NCBI GenBank assembly: GCA_944321345.1
Contig: CALUKY010000009.1
Coordinates: 1-64,000, forward strand
DNA length: 64,000 nucleotides
Direction: 5' to 3'
DNA from: an uncultured Paraprevotella sp.
GTDB taxonomy: Bacteria; Bacteroidota; Bacteroidia; Bacteroidales; Bacteroidaceae
Under the pieces are notes generated by a model that saw only the letters and a list, made by a program, of their open reading frames with translations, was not told where the DNA came from and did no database searches. How positions within the stretch are numbered: position 1 is the first letter of the stretch; each line of letters begins with the position of its first letter. The position numbers were made by a program, and so were the translations under genes. Shown one piece after another: positions 27,953-36,853 of the stretch.

Positions 27953-27989
27953 TGTCCGAAAATGGACACACTGTCCATTTTTGTGTTCC
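27953..27989. promoter_or_regulatory. TGTCC/GGACA dyads, likely activator-binding sites
   Basis: TGTCC (27953-27957), GGACA (27964-27968), TGTCC (27972-27976) and the related TGTTCC (27984-27989) lie in close phase. They include the perfect dyad AAAATGGACA-CAC-TGTCCATTTT (27959-27981). They are 70-105 bases upstream of the predicted sigma-54 start, where an NtrC-family activator would bind. Confidence 0.6.
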
Positions 27990-28179
27990 AAAATAAAACA
28001 ACAACGATTCTGCAATGTTTTTCATTAAGGTTCCGACCGGCTCTTTACTAAAAATACTTCATAAGCAAACAGACAACACAAAGACAATCCGAGAAAGCAT
28101 ATTCCAACCACATGACAAGCACCTCAAGGACTCTTTATCCATACATATTCCTATCTCCCCCAACCCAATACTTCATAAA

Positions 28180-28235
28180 AAAAAACTTTCAGCCGTACAT
28201 TCTCTTTTATGAAAATGTACCGCCGAAAGTTTCTC
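28180..28235 (-). terminator. nudC: nudC terminator
   Basis: On the minus strand GAAACTTTCGGCGGTACATTT pairs in blocks with GTACGGCTGAAAGTTT (outer AAACTTTC/GAAAGTTT, inner GTACATT/AATGTAC with mismatches between) and is followed by a T run at 28186-28179. Confidence 0.7.
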
Positions 28236-28260
28236 ATATCCTCTATCCGGATAATCTCTT

Positions 28261-29046
28261 TTAAATGCGATGTTCCAGCCACGCATCAATCAACATCCGC
28301 GCCATAGACAGCCGGGGTGGTATCTCGGGCAGAGAATCCCGTCCAAACCATCCACCGGTTGCCAATTCCTTGCGCTGCAAAGTAATCTCTCCGGAAACAT
28401 AATCCGCATAAAAACCTATCATCAGTCCGCAAGGGTAAGGCCAAGGCTGACTGGCAAAATAACGGATATTGCCGATGCGCAATCCTGTTTCTTCCATCAC
28501 TTCTCGTTCCACACATTCTTCCAGAGTTTCTCCCGTTTCCACAAAACCGGCAACCAAGCCGTAAAAGGAACCTTTAAAATTATGGGCATGCACCAAAAGG
28601 ATCTGATCATCCCGCCGCACCAACACGATAATAGCAGTAGCCAGCTGGGGCCATACTTCCTTACCGCATGCCGTACACCGCTTACTGATGACCGTATGTG
28701 CTTTCATCGGAGCACCACAGACTCCGCAGAATTTGGTATTCCGATCCCAATAAAGAATCTCGGCCCCCTTACCGGCTTTCAGGTAAACTTCTTCCTCAAG
28801 CAAGGCATAAGATGCCCGCAACCCGACAAATTCATACATAGAATCAGCCGGAAGCGGATGATCCACCTGCACCACCTTACACGGCAAACCCTTCATTTCC
28901 GTATAGCTGCGCACTACATTCCACTCTGTAAGCGGTATCGGAGACTCTTCCTGACAAGGTACCGTATAATGCCCCTCAGACAGCGGCTGCAACAGCAGAT
29001 TATCCCGAAAAAAAACAAACCAGTAAGACTTTTCCATATTTGTCAT
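28261..29046 (-). CDS. nudC: NAD+ diphosphatase (NudC-type Nudix hydrolase)
   Basis: Hydrolyses NADH/NAD+ to NMN and AMP and may decap NAD-capped RNA. The 261-residue protein shows the zinc ribbon (CGVCGAPMKAH, then RCTACGKEVWP; four Cys, about residues 112-135). The Nudix box GFVETGETLEECVEREVMEE follows, and then the NADH-specific SQPWPYPCGLMIGFYADY. A second ATG at 29037 would shorten the N-terminus by three residues. Adjacent genes are unrelated. Confidence 0.93.
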   Translation of the reverse strand: MTNMEKSYWFVFFRDNLLLQPLSEGHYTVPCQEESPIPLTEWNVVRSYTEMKGLPCKVVQVDHPLPADSMYEFVGLRASYALLEEEVYLKAGKGAEILYWDRNTKFCGVCGAPMKAHTVISKRCTACGKEVWPQLATAIIVLVRRDDQILLVHAHNFKGSFYGLVAGFVETGETLEECVEREVMEETGLRIGNIRYFASQPWPYPCGLMIGFYADYVSGEITLQRKELATGGWFGRDSLPEIPPRLSMARMLIDAWLEHRI

Positions 29047-29052
29047 ATTATA

Positions 29053-29092
29053 AAAAAACGCTTCCTTCTCCGGCCGAAGCCAGAGAGGAAGC
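29053..29092 (-). terminator. Phosphoglucomutase terminator
   Basis: On the minus strand CGCTTCCTCTC and GGAGAAGGAAGCG pair around TGGCTTCGGCC, followed by seven Ts, 43 bases past the stop codon. Confidence 0.85.
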
Positions 29093-29134
29093 GACTCATG
29101 TTTTATATTTCGATATATAAAAACTTGTGCAAAA

Positions 29135-30892
29135 TTACAGATTCAGATCGCTCTTGATAGCTTCAACCTTTTCCATGGCAGCGGCTGTTGCTTTCTCGTA
29201 GCACTTAGCGCAACCCATCTTCTCGGCAATCTCCATATAGAACTTGATCTTAGGCTCTGTACCAGAAGGACGCACACTCACCTTGCTGCCATCCTCAGTG
29301 TACCACTGCAAAACGTTAGACGGTTCCGGCTGATTGATATCGGTTACATTTCCTTCAGCATCGGTTGCCTTCAGAGTCTGATAATCCTTAGTCAGGATCA
29401 CCTTAGAACCGGCCAGTTCTTTCGGACCATTCTCACGGAAGTTCTGCATCATGGCCTTGATCTCATCCGCACCGCTCTTACCGGGTTTTACCACATTAAT
29501 GGTGTGATTCAAAGTATAACCGTATTCCAGATAGATATCCATCAATACATCGAACAGAGTCTTGCCCTGATCTTTAGCCCAAGCACAGATCTCAGCCAAC
29601 AGAGAACATGCAGAAACTGCATCTTTATCGCGAACGAAATCCTGTGCCAGGAAACCGTAAGACTCCTCACCGCCACCGATGTACTGTTTTACACCCTCGC
29701 GCAGACGGATCTCACGGGCAATCCACTTGAAGCCAGTGTAGCAATCCAACATCTCTACGTTATTCTTGTCAGCAATAGCCTTGATCAACTCGGTAGTTAC
29801 AATTGTCTTTACGATAAACTCATTACCCTTCATCTTACCGGTTGCGATACGGTTCTTGATAATGTAGTACAAGAAGATCATACAAGTCTGGTTTCCGTTG
29901 ATCAGAACCCACTCGCCATCACTGTTCTTGCAAGCCATACCTACACGGTCGGCATCCGGATCGGAAGCCATCACGATGTCAGCGTCGATGCTCTTGGCCA
30001 GATTGATAGCCATAGTCAAAGCCTCAGCATTCTCCGGATTTGGAGATACAACAGTCGGGAAGTTACCGTCTTTGATCATCTGTTCCGGTACGGTATGCAC
30101 GTTCTCAAAGCCCCACAGCTTCAATGACTGCGGAATCAGCATCATTCCGGTACCATGGATCGGAGTATATACAATCTTCAGATCCTTCTGACGGGCAATA
30201 ACCTCCGGATCGATGCAGATGGTATGAATCTTCTGCAAATAGATATCGTCAATCTCCTTACCGATAATCTCAATCAGCGGATTGCCGGCATCCAAAGTCT
30301 TGCTCAGACCCTTGATATCCTCAGCACGCACCTGATTCACTTCGTCAATAATTCCTTTATCGTGTGGAGCCAAAACCTGAGCACCGTCATCCCAATATGC
30401 CTTGTAACCGTTATACTCCTTCGGATTATGGGAAGCAGTCAGAATGATACCGCTCTGGCAACCCAAATGACGGATGGCAAAAGACATTTCCGGAGTAGGA
30501 CGCATATCGTCAAAAAGATATACCTTGATACCGTTGGCCGCAAAGATATTGGCAGAAACCTCTGCAAACAGGCGGCTGTTGTTACGGCAGTCATGACCTA
30601 CCACTACAGAAATCTGTTCCTTATCCTTGAAAGCCTTGTTCAGGTAGTTTGACAAACCCTGAGTAGCAGCACCTACAGTATAGATATTCATGCGGTTGGT
30701 ACCCACTCCCATGATGCCGCGCAGACCACCGGTTCCAAACTCCAGATTCTTATAGAAACCTTCGATCAGCTCGGTCTTATCCTCGCTATCGAGCATTTTC
30801 TGAACTTCAGCCTGTGTTTCTGCGTCATAAACCGATGAAGCGAGCCAAGTTTGTGCCTTAGCCTCGCATGACTTGATCAATTCGTTGTCCAT
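29135..30892 (-). CDS. Phospho-sugar mutase (phosphoglucomutase/phosphomannomutase)
   Basis: Alpha-D-phosphohexomutase of 585 residues that interconverts hexose 1- and 6-phosphates. The catalytic phosphoserine loop is ILTASHNPKEYNGYKAYW near residue 150. The Mg2+ loop is ASDPDADRVGMA, the sugar-binding loop GGGEESYGF, and the phosphate-binding loop RPSGTEPKIKFYM. Length fits the group-2 PgcA/Pgm type of Bacteroidetes and Firmicutes. A TAAATTTG -7 element is seen at 30950-30943. Confidence 0.95.
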   Translation of the reverse strand: MDNELIKSCEAKAQTWLASSVYDAETQAEVQKMLDSEDKTELIEGFYKNLEFGTGGLRGIMGVGTNRMNIYTVGAATQGLSNYLNKAFKDKEQISVVVGHDCRNNSRLFAEVSANIFAANGIKVYLFDDMRPTPEMSFAIRHLGCQSGIILTASHNPKEYNGYKAYWDDGAQVLAPHDKGIIDEVNQVRAEDIKGLSKTLDAGNPLIEIIGKEIDDIYLQKIHTICIDPEVIARQKDLKIVYTPIHGTGMMLIPQSLKLWGFENVHTVPEQMIKDGNFPTVVSPNPENAEALTMAINLAKSIDADIVMASDPDADRVGMACKNSDGEWVLINGNQTCMIFLYYIIKNRIATGKMKGNEFIVKTIVTTELIKAIADKNNVEMLDCYTGFKWIAREIRLREGVKQYIGGGEESYGFLAQDFVRDKDAVSACSLLAEICAWAKDQGKTLFDVLMDIYLEYGYTLNHTINVVKPGKSGADEIKAMMQNFRENGPKELAGSKVILTKDYQTLKATDAEGNVTDINQPEPSNVLQWYTEDGSKVSVRPSGTEPKIKFYMEIAEKMGCAKCYEKATAAAMEKVEAIKSDLNL

Positions 30893-30942
30893 TTTTTCGT
30901 TTTTTATATTACTGATTCGTTTTCTTATTTTCTTTCAATGAG

Positions 30943-30950
30943 CAAATTTA
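30943..30950 (-). promoter_or_regulatory. -7 element of the phospho-sugar mutase gene
   Basis: TAAATTTG on the minus strand, about 50 bases upstream of the ATG at 30892. No clear -33 element. Confidence 0.45.
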
Positions 30951-31024
30951 GTCATTATCTGTTGGAAATCCTAACAGATAGGAAACTAAATCCATGGCTT
31001 TTGTGTTATTAAACATTTTCTTCA

Positions 31025-32698
31025 TCAATATGTAAAACGGAGCGTATCACGAGTCACATTGCCGCAACGGTCTTCAGCCACAACCACCAGCGTACGCTGC
31101 CGGTTCTCGGCGCGCAAACCATTTTGCTGCAAATCACAGGTACGCACCTCTCGCCCGGTAAAGAGTACAAATTTACCGTCAACATATCCTTTCAGGGAAC
31201 GGACTCCCGACTGACTGTCCCGGCAAGACAAACGGTAGCGCCGGTTCTGCTTGCCTCCAACCAGACCTAAGGAGCGGACCACCGGCGGTGTTGTATCCTG
31301 TGCAATGGCGTAATCCTCATCCAGATTGCGCACCGAAGCAGAAATCCAACCATCGTGAAAAGTTCCTCCCACATATCCCTTACTGCTCTCTATATAACAC
31401 TTCTCGGGATGAGCTACCGGCTGCGAAAGAGCCAGCATCAAAGTAACATTGGCCCGTAAAGGCAGCGGTCCGTCATGTAAATGATATTTATGTGACAATT
31501 CATCGGGAGTAGATTTTACGGAAGGAGTCAGTACCACATCACGGAAAAGCAAACCCGACGGAATACGCAGTTCCATGCCGGGCAGCTGTACCACGTTCGA
31601 ACGGTTCCATGGCAGAAAGAACGGTTCGGAACGCTGCTCTTCCTCTTTCCGGACAGCCTCAGCCAAAACCTGTTCATAAGGTGTGCCTTTAATGCGGAAA
31701 CGGGTTGTAGTCGTATTGCCAAACTCATCCGTCAGGCGATACTCCACCTCATAAGTACGCACACTGTCAATGGTCACCCAGCCACGGTCTTCACCCACCT
31801 GAAGCAACGCCAGATCATTTCCCGGATCGGCAAAACCTTTCAAATACCAGGTGCGGCGATTCATATACCACTCATAATCTCCCCAGGAATTAATCTTGCG
31901 GTGATCGGTCGGCATCAGAGAATCCATTTGCGAAGTGTAAACTTCTTTGCCGTCAACCCGAAGGCTGACCTTATAAATTCCGAATTTATTGTTCGTGCCG
32001 TTCATATAATCATCGGCCCAATACGCAAAACCGATCTTTCCCCAAGCCTGGAATGTACGCGGAGCAGCGCCGGGAGCAAAAGATACCGGGTTCAGCGAAC
32101 CGCTCACCACTCCTTCACCGGGTTTGGGATAGATGCGGATGCCATGCACCCGAGGAGCAATCTTGTCACGTACCAGATGCTTGAAATACGGCATAGGATT
32201 CAGCAAGGCCCCGTCAGACGTGCGATGAAGCTCCAGATGCAGATGCGGACCCGAAGAAGCACCGGTATTGCCACTAACGGCAATCTGCTGGCCGGCTTTC
32301 ACCGGAAACTGTTCCGGAGTAAAACGCACATCCACCGTTTCCGACTCTTTTTCACACTGATGGGCAAAGACTTCACGCGTCACATCCGGCAGGAAACGGT
32401 CCAGATGACAGTAAACGGAAGTATTTCCGTCGGGATGATTCACATACAGGGCATTTCCGAAACCGTTCAATCCCACCGTAGCCCGTGAAATATAACCGTC
32501 GGCCACACTATAGATTTTCTTGCCGATGACTCCCTGCGTACGGAAATCCAATCCGCAATGGAAATGATTGGGTCGGGGTTCGCCGAAGTTACCGGCCAGC
32601 GACACCGTAAAGTCTATCGGCGATACGTAACGTTTTTGCGCCTGAAGCACAAGACATCCCAACCAGAAAGTTAAAACACAGATTATACGCATAAACAT
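31025..32698 (-). CDS. M23-family metallopeptidase
   Basis: Secreted peptidoglycan endopeptidase or LytM-like protein of 557 residues with a signal peptide (VLQAQ, about residue 20). The LytM domain is unusually N-terminal: FGEPRPNHFHCGLDF gives the first His and Asp ligands near residues 44-49, and GPHLHLELH the HxH motif near residue 150. The remaining 350 residues form beta-rich domains of unknown role. The metal ligands are intact, so activity is expected. An in-frame ATG also exists at 32692. Confidence 0.88.
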   Translation of the reverse strand: MFMRIICVLTFWLGCLVLQAQKRYVSPIDFTVSLAGNFGEPRPNHFHCGLDFRTQGVIGKKIYSVADGYISRATVGLNGFGNALYVNHPDGNTSVYCHLDRFLPDVTREVFAHQCEKESETVDVRFTPEQFPVKAGQQIAVSGNTGASSGPHLHLELHRTSDGALLNPMPYFKHLVRDKIAPRVHGIRIYPKPGEGVVSGSLNPVSFAPGAAPRTFQAWGKIGFAYWADDYMNGTNNKFGIYKVSLRVDGKEVYTSQMDSLMPTDHRKINSWGDYEWYMNRRTWYLKGFADPGNDLALLQVGEDRGWVTIDSVRTYEVEYRLTDEFGNTTTTRFRIKGTPYEQVLAEAVRKEEEQRSEPFFLPWNRSNVVQLPGMELRIPSGLLFRDVVLTPSVKSTPDELSHKYHLHDGPLPLRANVTLMLALSQPVAHPEKCYIESSKGYVGGTFHDGWISASVRNLDEDYAIAQDTTPPVVRSLGLVGGKQNRRYRLSCRDSQSGVRSLKGYVDGKFVLFTGREVRTCDLQQNGLRAENRQRTLVVVAEDRCGNVTRDTLRFTY

Positions 32699-32707
32699 AA
32701 AGTTAAA

Positions 32708-32740
32708 GGCATGTTTTCATGCCGGAAAAGAACATCCGGC
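32708..32740 (-). terminator. Alternative hairpins downstream of nadC
   Basis: GGCATG-TTTT-CATGCC (32708-32723) and GCCGGA/TCCGGC (32721-32740) overlap by three bases and so exclude each other. On the minus strand they follow nadC by about 78 bases; the T run is poor, so terminator function is only moderately supported. Confidence 0.4.
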
Positions 32741-32817
32741 AAACCGAATTTCTTCTATCCACACAAAAACATGCCTTGAATAAAATCAAAATTATATTTT
32801 TCGGATTCAGACAGCAA

Positions 32818-33666
32818 TCAGCATGCCTTGAAACTCATATCCAGTCCCTTTACAGAATGAGTGAGGGCACCGACCGAAATATAATCCACGCCACACTCAG
32901 CGTAGTCGCGGATGGTATCGAAAGTGATACCGCCGCTGGATTCGGTTTCAAAACGTCCGTTCACCATCTCCACAGCCTTGCGGGTATCTTCCGGGGTGAA
33001 GTTATCGAGCATGATACGGTCTACACCGCCCAAATCCAACACCTGCTGCAATTCATCAAAGTTACGCACCTCGATTTCAATCTTCAAATCCTTGCCTTTT
33101 GCCTTAAGATACTCATGGCAGCGGTTGATGGCCGCCGCAATGCCTCCGGCAAAGTCCACATGATTGTCCTTCAGCAGAATCATGTCGAACAGACCGATAC
33201 GATGGTTCACACCGCCACCGATCTTCACCGCCTCCTTCTCCAGCATACGCATGCCCGGAGTAGTCTTACGGGTGTCGAGGATACGGGTCTTGGTACCTTC
33301 CAGACGAGCCACATATTTACCGGTCATGGTGGCGATACCGCTCATACGCTGCATGATGTTCAGCATCAGACGCTCTGTCTGCAACAGACTCTGGATCTTT
33401 CCGGAAACAATCATAGCCACGTCGCCCGGTTTCACATGCGCACCGTCCTGAATAAACACCTCTACCTGCAAGGTCGGGTCAAAACGGTAAAATACCTTCT
33501 TGGCAATTTCAATACCGGCCAGGATTCCCTCTTCCTTGATGAGCAGTTTCGATTTACCCATCGCATCCTCAGGGATACAGCACAAAGTAGTGTGGTCGCC
33601 GTCGCCAATATCTTCAGCAAAAGCCAGATCGATCAAACGATCATTCAATTCGTCTACAGTAAGCAT
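32818..33666 (-). CDS. nadC: Nicotinate-nucleotide diphosphorylase (carboxylating)
   Basis: NAD synthesis: quinolinate plus PRPP gives nicotinate mononucleotide. The 282-residue protein has TRKTTPGMRMLEKEAVKIGG and HRIGLFDMILLKDNH (active-site Arg, Lys and His), then IEIEVRNFDEL and the ASGGI-type loop as ESSGGITFDTIRDYA. nadA and nadB are not nearby. A TATCTTTG -7 element lies at 33711-33704. Confidence 0.96.
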   Translation of the reverse strand: MLTVDELNDRLIDLAFAEDIGDGDHTTLCCIPEDAMGKSKLLIKEEGILAGIEIAKKVFYRFDPTLQVEVFIQDGAHVKPGDVAMIVSGKIQSLLQTERLMLNIMQRMSGIATMTGKYVARLEGTKTRILDTRKTTPGMRMLEKEAVKIGGGVNHRIGLFDMILLKDNHVDFAGGIAAAINRCHEYLKAKGKDLKIEIEVRNFDELQQVLDLGGVDRIMLDNFTPEDTRKAVEMVNGRFETESSGGITFDTIRDYAECGVDYISVGALTHSVKGLDMSFKAC

Positions 33667-33703
33667 CTTTTTTCTTTCTTTTGGATTAACATAAAATTTA
33701 TTA

Positions 33704-33711
33704 CAAAGATA
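33704..33711 (-). promoter_or_regulatory. nadC: -7 element of nadC
   Basis: TATCTTTG on the minus strand, 38 bases before the nadC ATG, in the divergent gap with rlmH. Confidence 0.5.
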
Positions 33712-33787
33712 CGCAAAATAGCCGTTGAAAGTGCGCTGTATTAGTTAAATATCACAAACAGGCCCAATCTGTGTGCCGATGCTGATG

Positions 33788-33795
33788 TATCTTTG
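33788..33795 (+). promoter_or_regulatory. rlmH: -7 element directly before rlmH
   Basis: TATCTTTG ends only five bases before the rlmH ATG (33801). With the usual spacing to the start of transcription the mRNA would begin at or within a base or two of the ATG, so rlmH is probably leaderless. Confidence 0.55.
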
Positions 33796-33800
33796 CAATT

Positions 33801-34274
33801 ATGAAAGCTACATTACTTGTTGTCGGCAAGACGGCCGACCCGCGCTTCGGCGTACTGATTGACGAATATATCCAGCGTACACGTTTCTATCTTTCTTTTG
33901 ATATGGAGGTGATTCCGGAACTGAAGAACACCAAGAATCTGAGCCAGGAACAGCAGAAGGAAAAAGAAGGCGAACTGATTCTGCGTGCTCTGGCTCCGGG
34001 CGATTATGTGGTGCTGCTCGATGAGCACGGCAAGGAGTTCCGCTCCGTGGAGTTCGCCCAGTGGATGCAAAAGAAAATGAACACCGTCCCCAAGCGTCTG
34101 GTGTTCATCGTCGGCGGCCCGTACGGTTTCTCACAAGCCGTTTACCAGAAGGCCAATGAAAAGATCTCGCTCTCGAAAATGACATACTCGCATCAGATGA
34201 TCCGCATGATTTTCACGGAGCAGATTTACCGGGCGATGACTATTCTGAACAACGAGCCTTATCATCACGAATAA
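33801..34274 (+). CDS. rlmH: 23S rRNA (pseudouridine1915-N3)-methyltransferase RlmH
   Basis: SPOUT-class methyltransferase modifying helix 69 of 23S rRNA. The 157-residue length is standard. LDEHGKEFRSVEFAQWM and FIVGGPYGFS form the AdoMet-binding knot, and the C-terminal SHQMIRMIFTEQIYRAMTIL with YHH is the family end. The N-terminal MKATLLVVGKT matches the family, so the start is firm although it lies only five bases from the -7 element. Its last 35 bases overlap the 3' end of the convergent EEP gene. Confidence 0.97.
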   Translation: MKATLLVVGKTADPRFGVLIDEYIQRTRFYLSFDMEVIPELKNTKNLSQEQQKEKEGELILRALAPGDYVVLLDEHGKEFRSVEFAQWMQKKMNTVPKRLVFIVGGPYGFSQAVYQKANEKISLSKMTYSHQMIRMIFTEQIYRAMTILNNEPYHHE

Positions 34275-35271
34275 ACAAATCGAGAAACAGCGGCAGATGG
34301 TCGCTGTATCCGCCCAAATAGCGCGGTCCGAGATAAGTGCGGAACGGTTTCCATCCGCCGTATTTCTCGTCACGTTGCAACAGAAACGGAAAATCGGCAA
34401 TACGGGCCACAGAATCTTTCAGTCCGACCCGTCTTCCGGAATCTCGCAGGGCCGCAGACACCAGAAAGTGATCCAGGCAACTCCAATGCCCCCGATAACG
34501 GTAGGTGCCGCGCACCGAACGGGCATCGTGCATTGCCTGAGCCGGAAGCAGATGCAAGCCCGGCACCGTCAGCAACTCCTCACGGAAAATATCCTCCGAA
34601 GCGGTGGCATTAAAGTCACCGGTCACTACCAGACAGCCGTTGGGATGCTTCCGCAATACGAAATCACAGACAGCGGCAAGCGTCCGGGCAGCCAGCCTGC
34701 GGTGGCGGTCGGCCGCACGCGTACCGGAATATTTGCTGGGCAGATGGCAGGCTATCAGATGCAGCGTATCGCCGGAAATCAGTTTCCCTTGCAGATAAAG
34801 CAGATCGCGAGTAGGCTCAAAACCGTTTTCCCGGGAAGGAACGCGAATTGTATCGCTCCGCAACAGACGGAAACTGCCGGGTTGATAAAGCACCGCCACA
34901 TCAATACCTCGGGCATCGTCCGAAGCGGTCTGCACGGAACGGTAGCCCAATGCCCGCAAGGCCGAACGTCGGCAGAAATCACGCACCACCGTATCATTCT
35001 CCACCTCACAAAGCACCATCAAGTCGGGAATACGCTGCTCTCCCACAGCAGCTACAGCCTTGGCCAGCAGATTCAGTTTTTTCCAATATTTATAGGCATT
35101 CCATCTCTTCTCGCCCTTTGGAAGAAACTCCTCGTCCGTATGCCCTTCATCATGACTCAGGTCAAAAAGATTCTCCACATTATATTCCATGATACGAAAA
35201 GGGCGCTGGGCTTCTGCCCGGAACAGTCCGGACAGAAACACCAGCACCCCTATGTATATCCATTTCGTCAT
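34240..35271 (-). CDS. Secreted endonuclease/exonuclease/phosphatase-family protein
   Basis: EEP-fold hydrolase of 343 residues with a signal peptide (FRAEAQ, residue 22). Catalytic elements are MEYNVENLFD (metal-binding Asn/Glu), LCEVEND, VVTGDFNA and the final GGYSDHLPLFLDL (Asp-His pair), all intact. The substrate may be a nucleic acid or another phosphodiester. It starts two bases after the beta-helix lipoprotein gene, so both are one operon, and it overlaps rlmH by 35 bases tail to tail. Confidence 0.88.
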   Translation of the reverse strand: MTKWIYIGVLVFLSGLFRAEAQRPFRIMEYNVENLFDLSHDEGHTDEEFLPKGEKRWNAYKYWKKLNLLAKAVAAVGEQRIPDLMVLCEVENDTVVRDFCRRSALRALGYRSVQTASDDARGIDVAVLYQPGSFRLLRSDTIRVPSRENGFEPTRDLLYLQGKLISGDTLHLIACHLPSKYSGTRAADRHRRLAARTLAAVCDFVLRKHPNGCLVVTGDFNATASEDIFREELLTVPGLHLLPAQAMHDARSVRGTYRYRGHWSCLDHFLVSAALRDSGRRVGLKDSVARIADFPFLLQRDEKYGGWKPFRTYLGPRYLGGYSDHLPLFLDLFIRDDKARCSE

Positions 35272-35273
35272 GA

Positions 35274-36761
35274 CTATTTTTTACGCGGTACAAACTCGTA
35301 GCATCCAGCTGCCGGCCGCACGCCGTCAAAGCGGCTCACTCCCTTGCGGTCGAAAGGATAGCGCCGGGAATAAACCGTATCGGCCAGTTGCAGAGCAGCC
35401 GAACAAGAATCGGGCGCAAAGTCATACCAATAATTCTTGGTATCGAAGAGCACAAAACCCTTTTCACGGATGCAATGACTCTCTTCCATTTCCCCTTCAA
35501 ACACACAACCGGCATAGCGCGGATCGTCTTTTACAGGCGGCGTATTGAGCAAGGAATTCTTGAAAAGATAGTCGTATTTCTGTTCTTCCTCATTCAGACT
35601 TCCCAGAATCACATCCTCAGCATACCCGGTAATCAGACAGTTATAGAAGTGTGCTTTCTGAAAAGGAACAGTCGCGCTGAAATAGTTGTCCGACAGATAA
35701 AGAGCCTGCCCACGAATAGCCTCCCACGGATAGAACTGTGCCAGGGTGCAATGCACAAACTCACTGCTTCCTCCGATCAGATACACACAGTTTCCCAGTG
35801 TATTGCTGATTTGAGTGTTTCCTACAGCTATCCGGCAGTTTATGGCCTTCAATCCGTCTCCTCCGATATTGTGCAGAATAGAATTTTCCAGCACCAGTTT
35901 GGAATCGTCTGTCGAAGAACTGTCGCACAGAATACCGTAACTGGCACTGTGAATATCCGTATAGCGTAACGTATTTCCGAAACTTTCCGCAAAAAGACGC
36001 ACCCCGCCCCAGCGTGAAGGTGTATTGTCATAAGGCAGATAATCAAAAAGATTGTCCGTACGGTCGCCGCGCATCACTACCGGTGCTTCGAAGGTACCTT
36101 CGGCTGCCAGACTTCCACGCACCAGAAGATTGGCCTTGTCATGGAAATAGAGCTGCACACCGGCGGCCAGTGTCAGTCGGGCACAGGGCTCCACCGCCAG
36201 ACTGTCGTAAATCACATACGGGCGACCGGCCTGCAACGTCGTGTCCTGCCGGATTACCTTGCCCCGCCACATATAGGCATCCTGCCCTATGGCCTGTAAC
36301 ACTACCGACTGCACCACTCCGCTCTCCAGCTGGAAGCACAAACGGTCTGTCAGTTCAAACGGTTCGTTCTGGTTCCGTTCCGGAACTGTCACTTCGGCAA
36401 AAACCATCAGGCTATCCGCCCCCCGAAGTTCCAGACCTGCCACAGAGGCTCCGGACGATGGTGCCAGAAACACCCCGTCTACATTGACCCGAAACGAAGT
36501 AGCCTCTCCCCGTTCCAACCAGGCACGCGTAATGCGCACCCCCCGGTCATTACGATTGTACACCTTCAACAGATGAGTACTGCTGCCCACAGTCGTAATC
36601 ACCGTATCAAACTGAATGGAATCAGAAGAAAAAGACAATACCGCTCCCCGGTCAGTCGTAAACCGTTCGGAATCATCACAGGCAACCAATCCGATCGCAA
36701 CTGCAACCAGGCACAACAGGCATCGGAACATCAAATGGCAATATCTCATAGTCATGATCAT
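35274..36761 (-). CDS. Right-handed beta-helix lipoprotein
   Basis: The 495-residue surface or periplasmic lipoprotein has a lipobox (GLVACDD, Cys28). An N-terminal beta-sandwich region (to about residue 150) precedes a parallel beta-helix (about 185-400), seen as short repeated turns such as LVLENSILHNIGGDGLKAINC and CRIAVGNTQISNTLGNCVYL. Such helices often bind or cleave polysaccharides, but no catalytic set is evident. It forms an operon with the EEP protein. It is a distant structural relative of the modules in the giant gene at 39.4-50.7 kb. Confidence 0.78.
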   Translation of the reverse strand: MIMTMRYCHLMFRCLLCLVAVAIGLVACDDSERFTTDRGAVLSFSSDSIQFDTVITTVGSSTHLLKVYNRNDRGVRITRAWLERGEATSFRVNVDGVFLAPSSGASVAGLELRGADSLMVFAEVTVPERNQNEPFELTDRLCFQLESGVVQSVVLQAIGQDAYMWRGKVIRQDTTLQAGRPYVIYDSLAVEPCARLTLAAGVQLYFHDKANLLVRGSLAAEGTFEAPVVMRGDRTDNLFDYLPYDNTPSRWGGVRLFAESFGNTLRYTDIHSASYGILCDSSSTDDSKLVLENSILHNIGGDGLKAINCRIAVGNTQISNTLGNCVYLIGGSSEFVHCTLAQFYPWEAIRGQALYLSDNYFSATVPFQKAHFYNCLITGYAEDVILGSLNEEEQKYDYLFKNSLLNTPPVKDDPRYAGCVFEGEMEESHCIREKGFVLFDTKNYWYDFAPDSCSAALQLADTVYSRRYPFDRKGVSRFDGVRPAAGCYEFVPRKK

Positions 36762-36782
36762 ATAACAACCTTATCCTTTAAA

Positions 36783-36830
36783 AGAAGCAAGAGCCATCCC
36801 GAAGCGGAATGCCGGCATGACTCTTGCTGT
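36783..36830 (-). terminator. pepD: pepD terminator
   Basis: AGCAAGAG and CTCTTGCT arms with an imperfect interior stem; on the minus strand TCTTTT follows, 24 bases past the pepD stop codon. Confidence 0.7.
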
Positions 36831-36853
36831 CTTTTTTCCTTATTCTTATTATA

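Larger units (their letters stand above)
27794..28260. other. Gene-poor region between the S41 and nudC genes
   Basis: This 467-base gap holds the S41 leader, the sigma-54-type promoter, the TGTCC dyads and the nudC terminator. A 65-codon open frame at 28015-28212 has no start context or recognisable product and runs into the terminator stem, so I do not call it a gene. Confidence 0.6.

Noticed and set aside
28015..28212. 65-codon plus-strand frame in the S41/nudC gap
   Set aside because: No promoter or ribosome site, low-complexity product, and it enters the nudC terminator stem.
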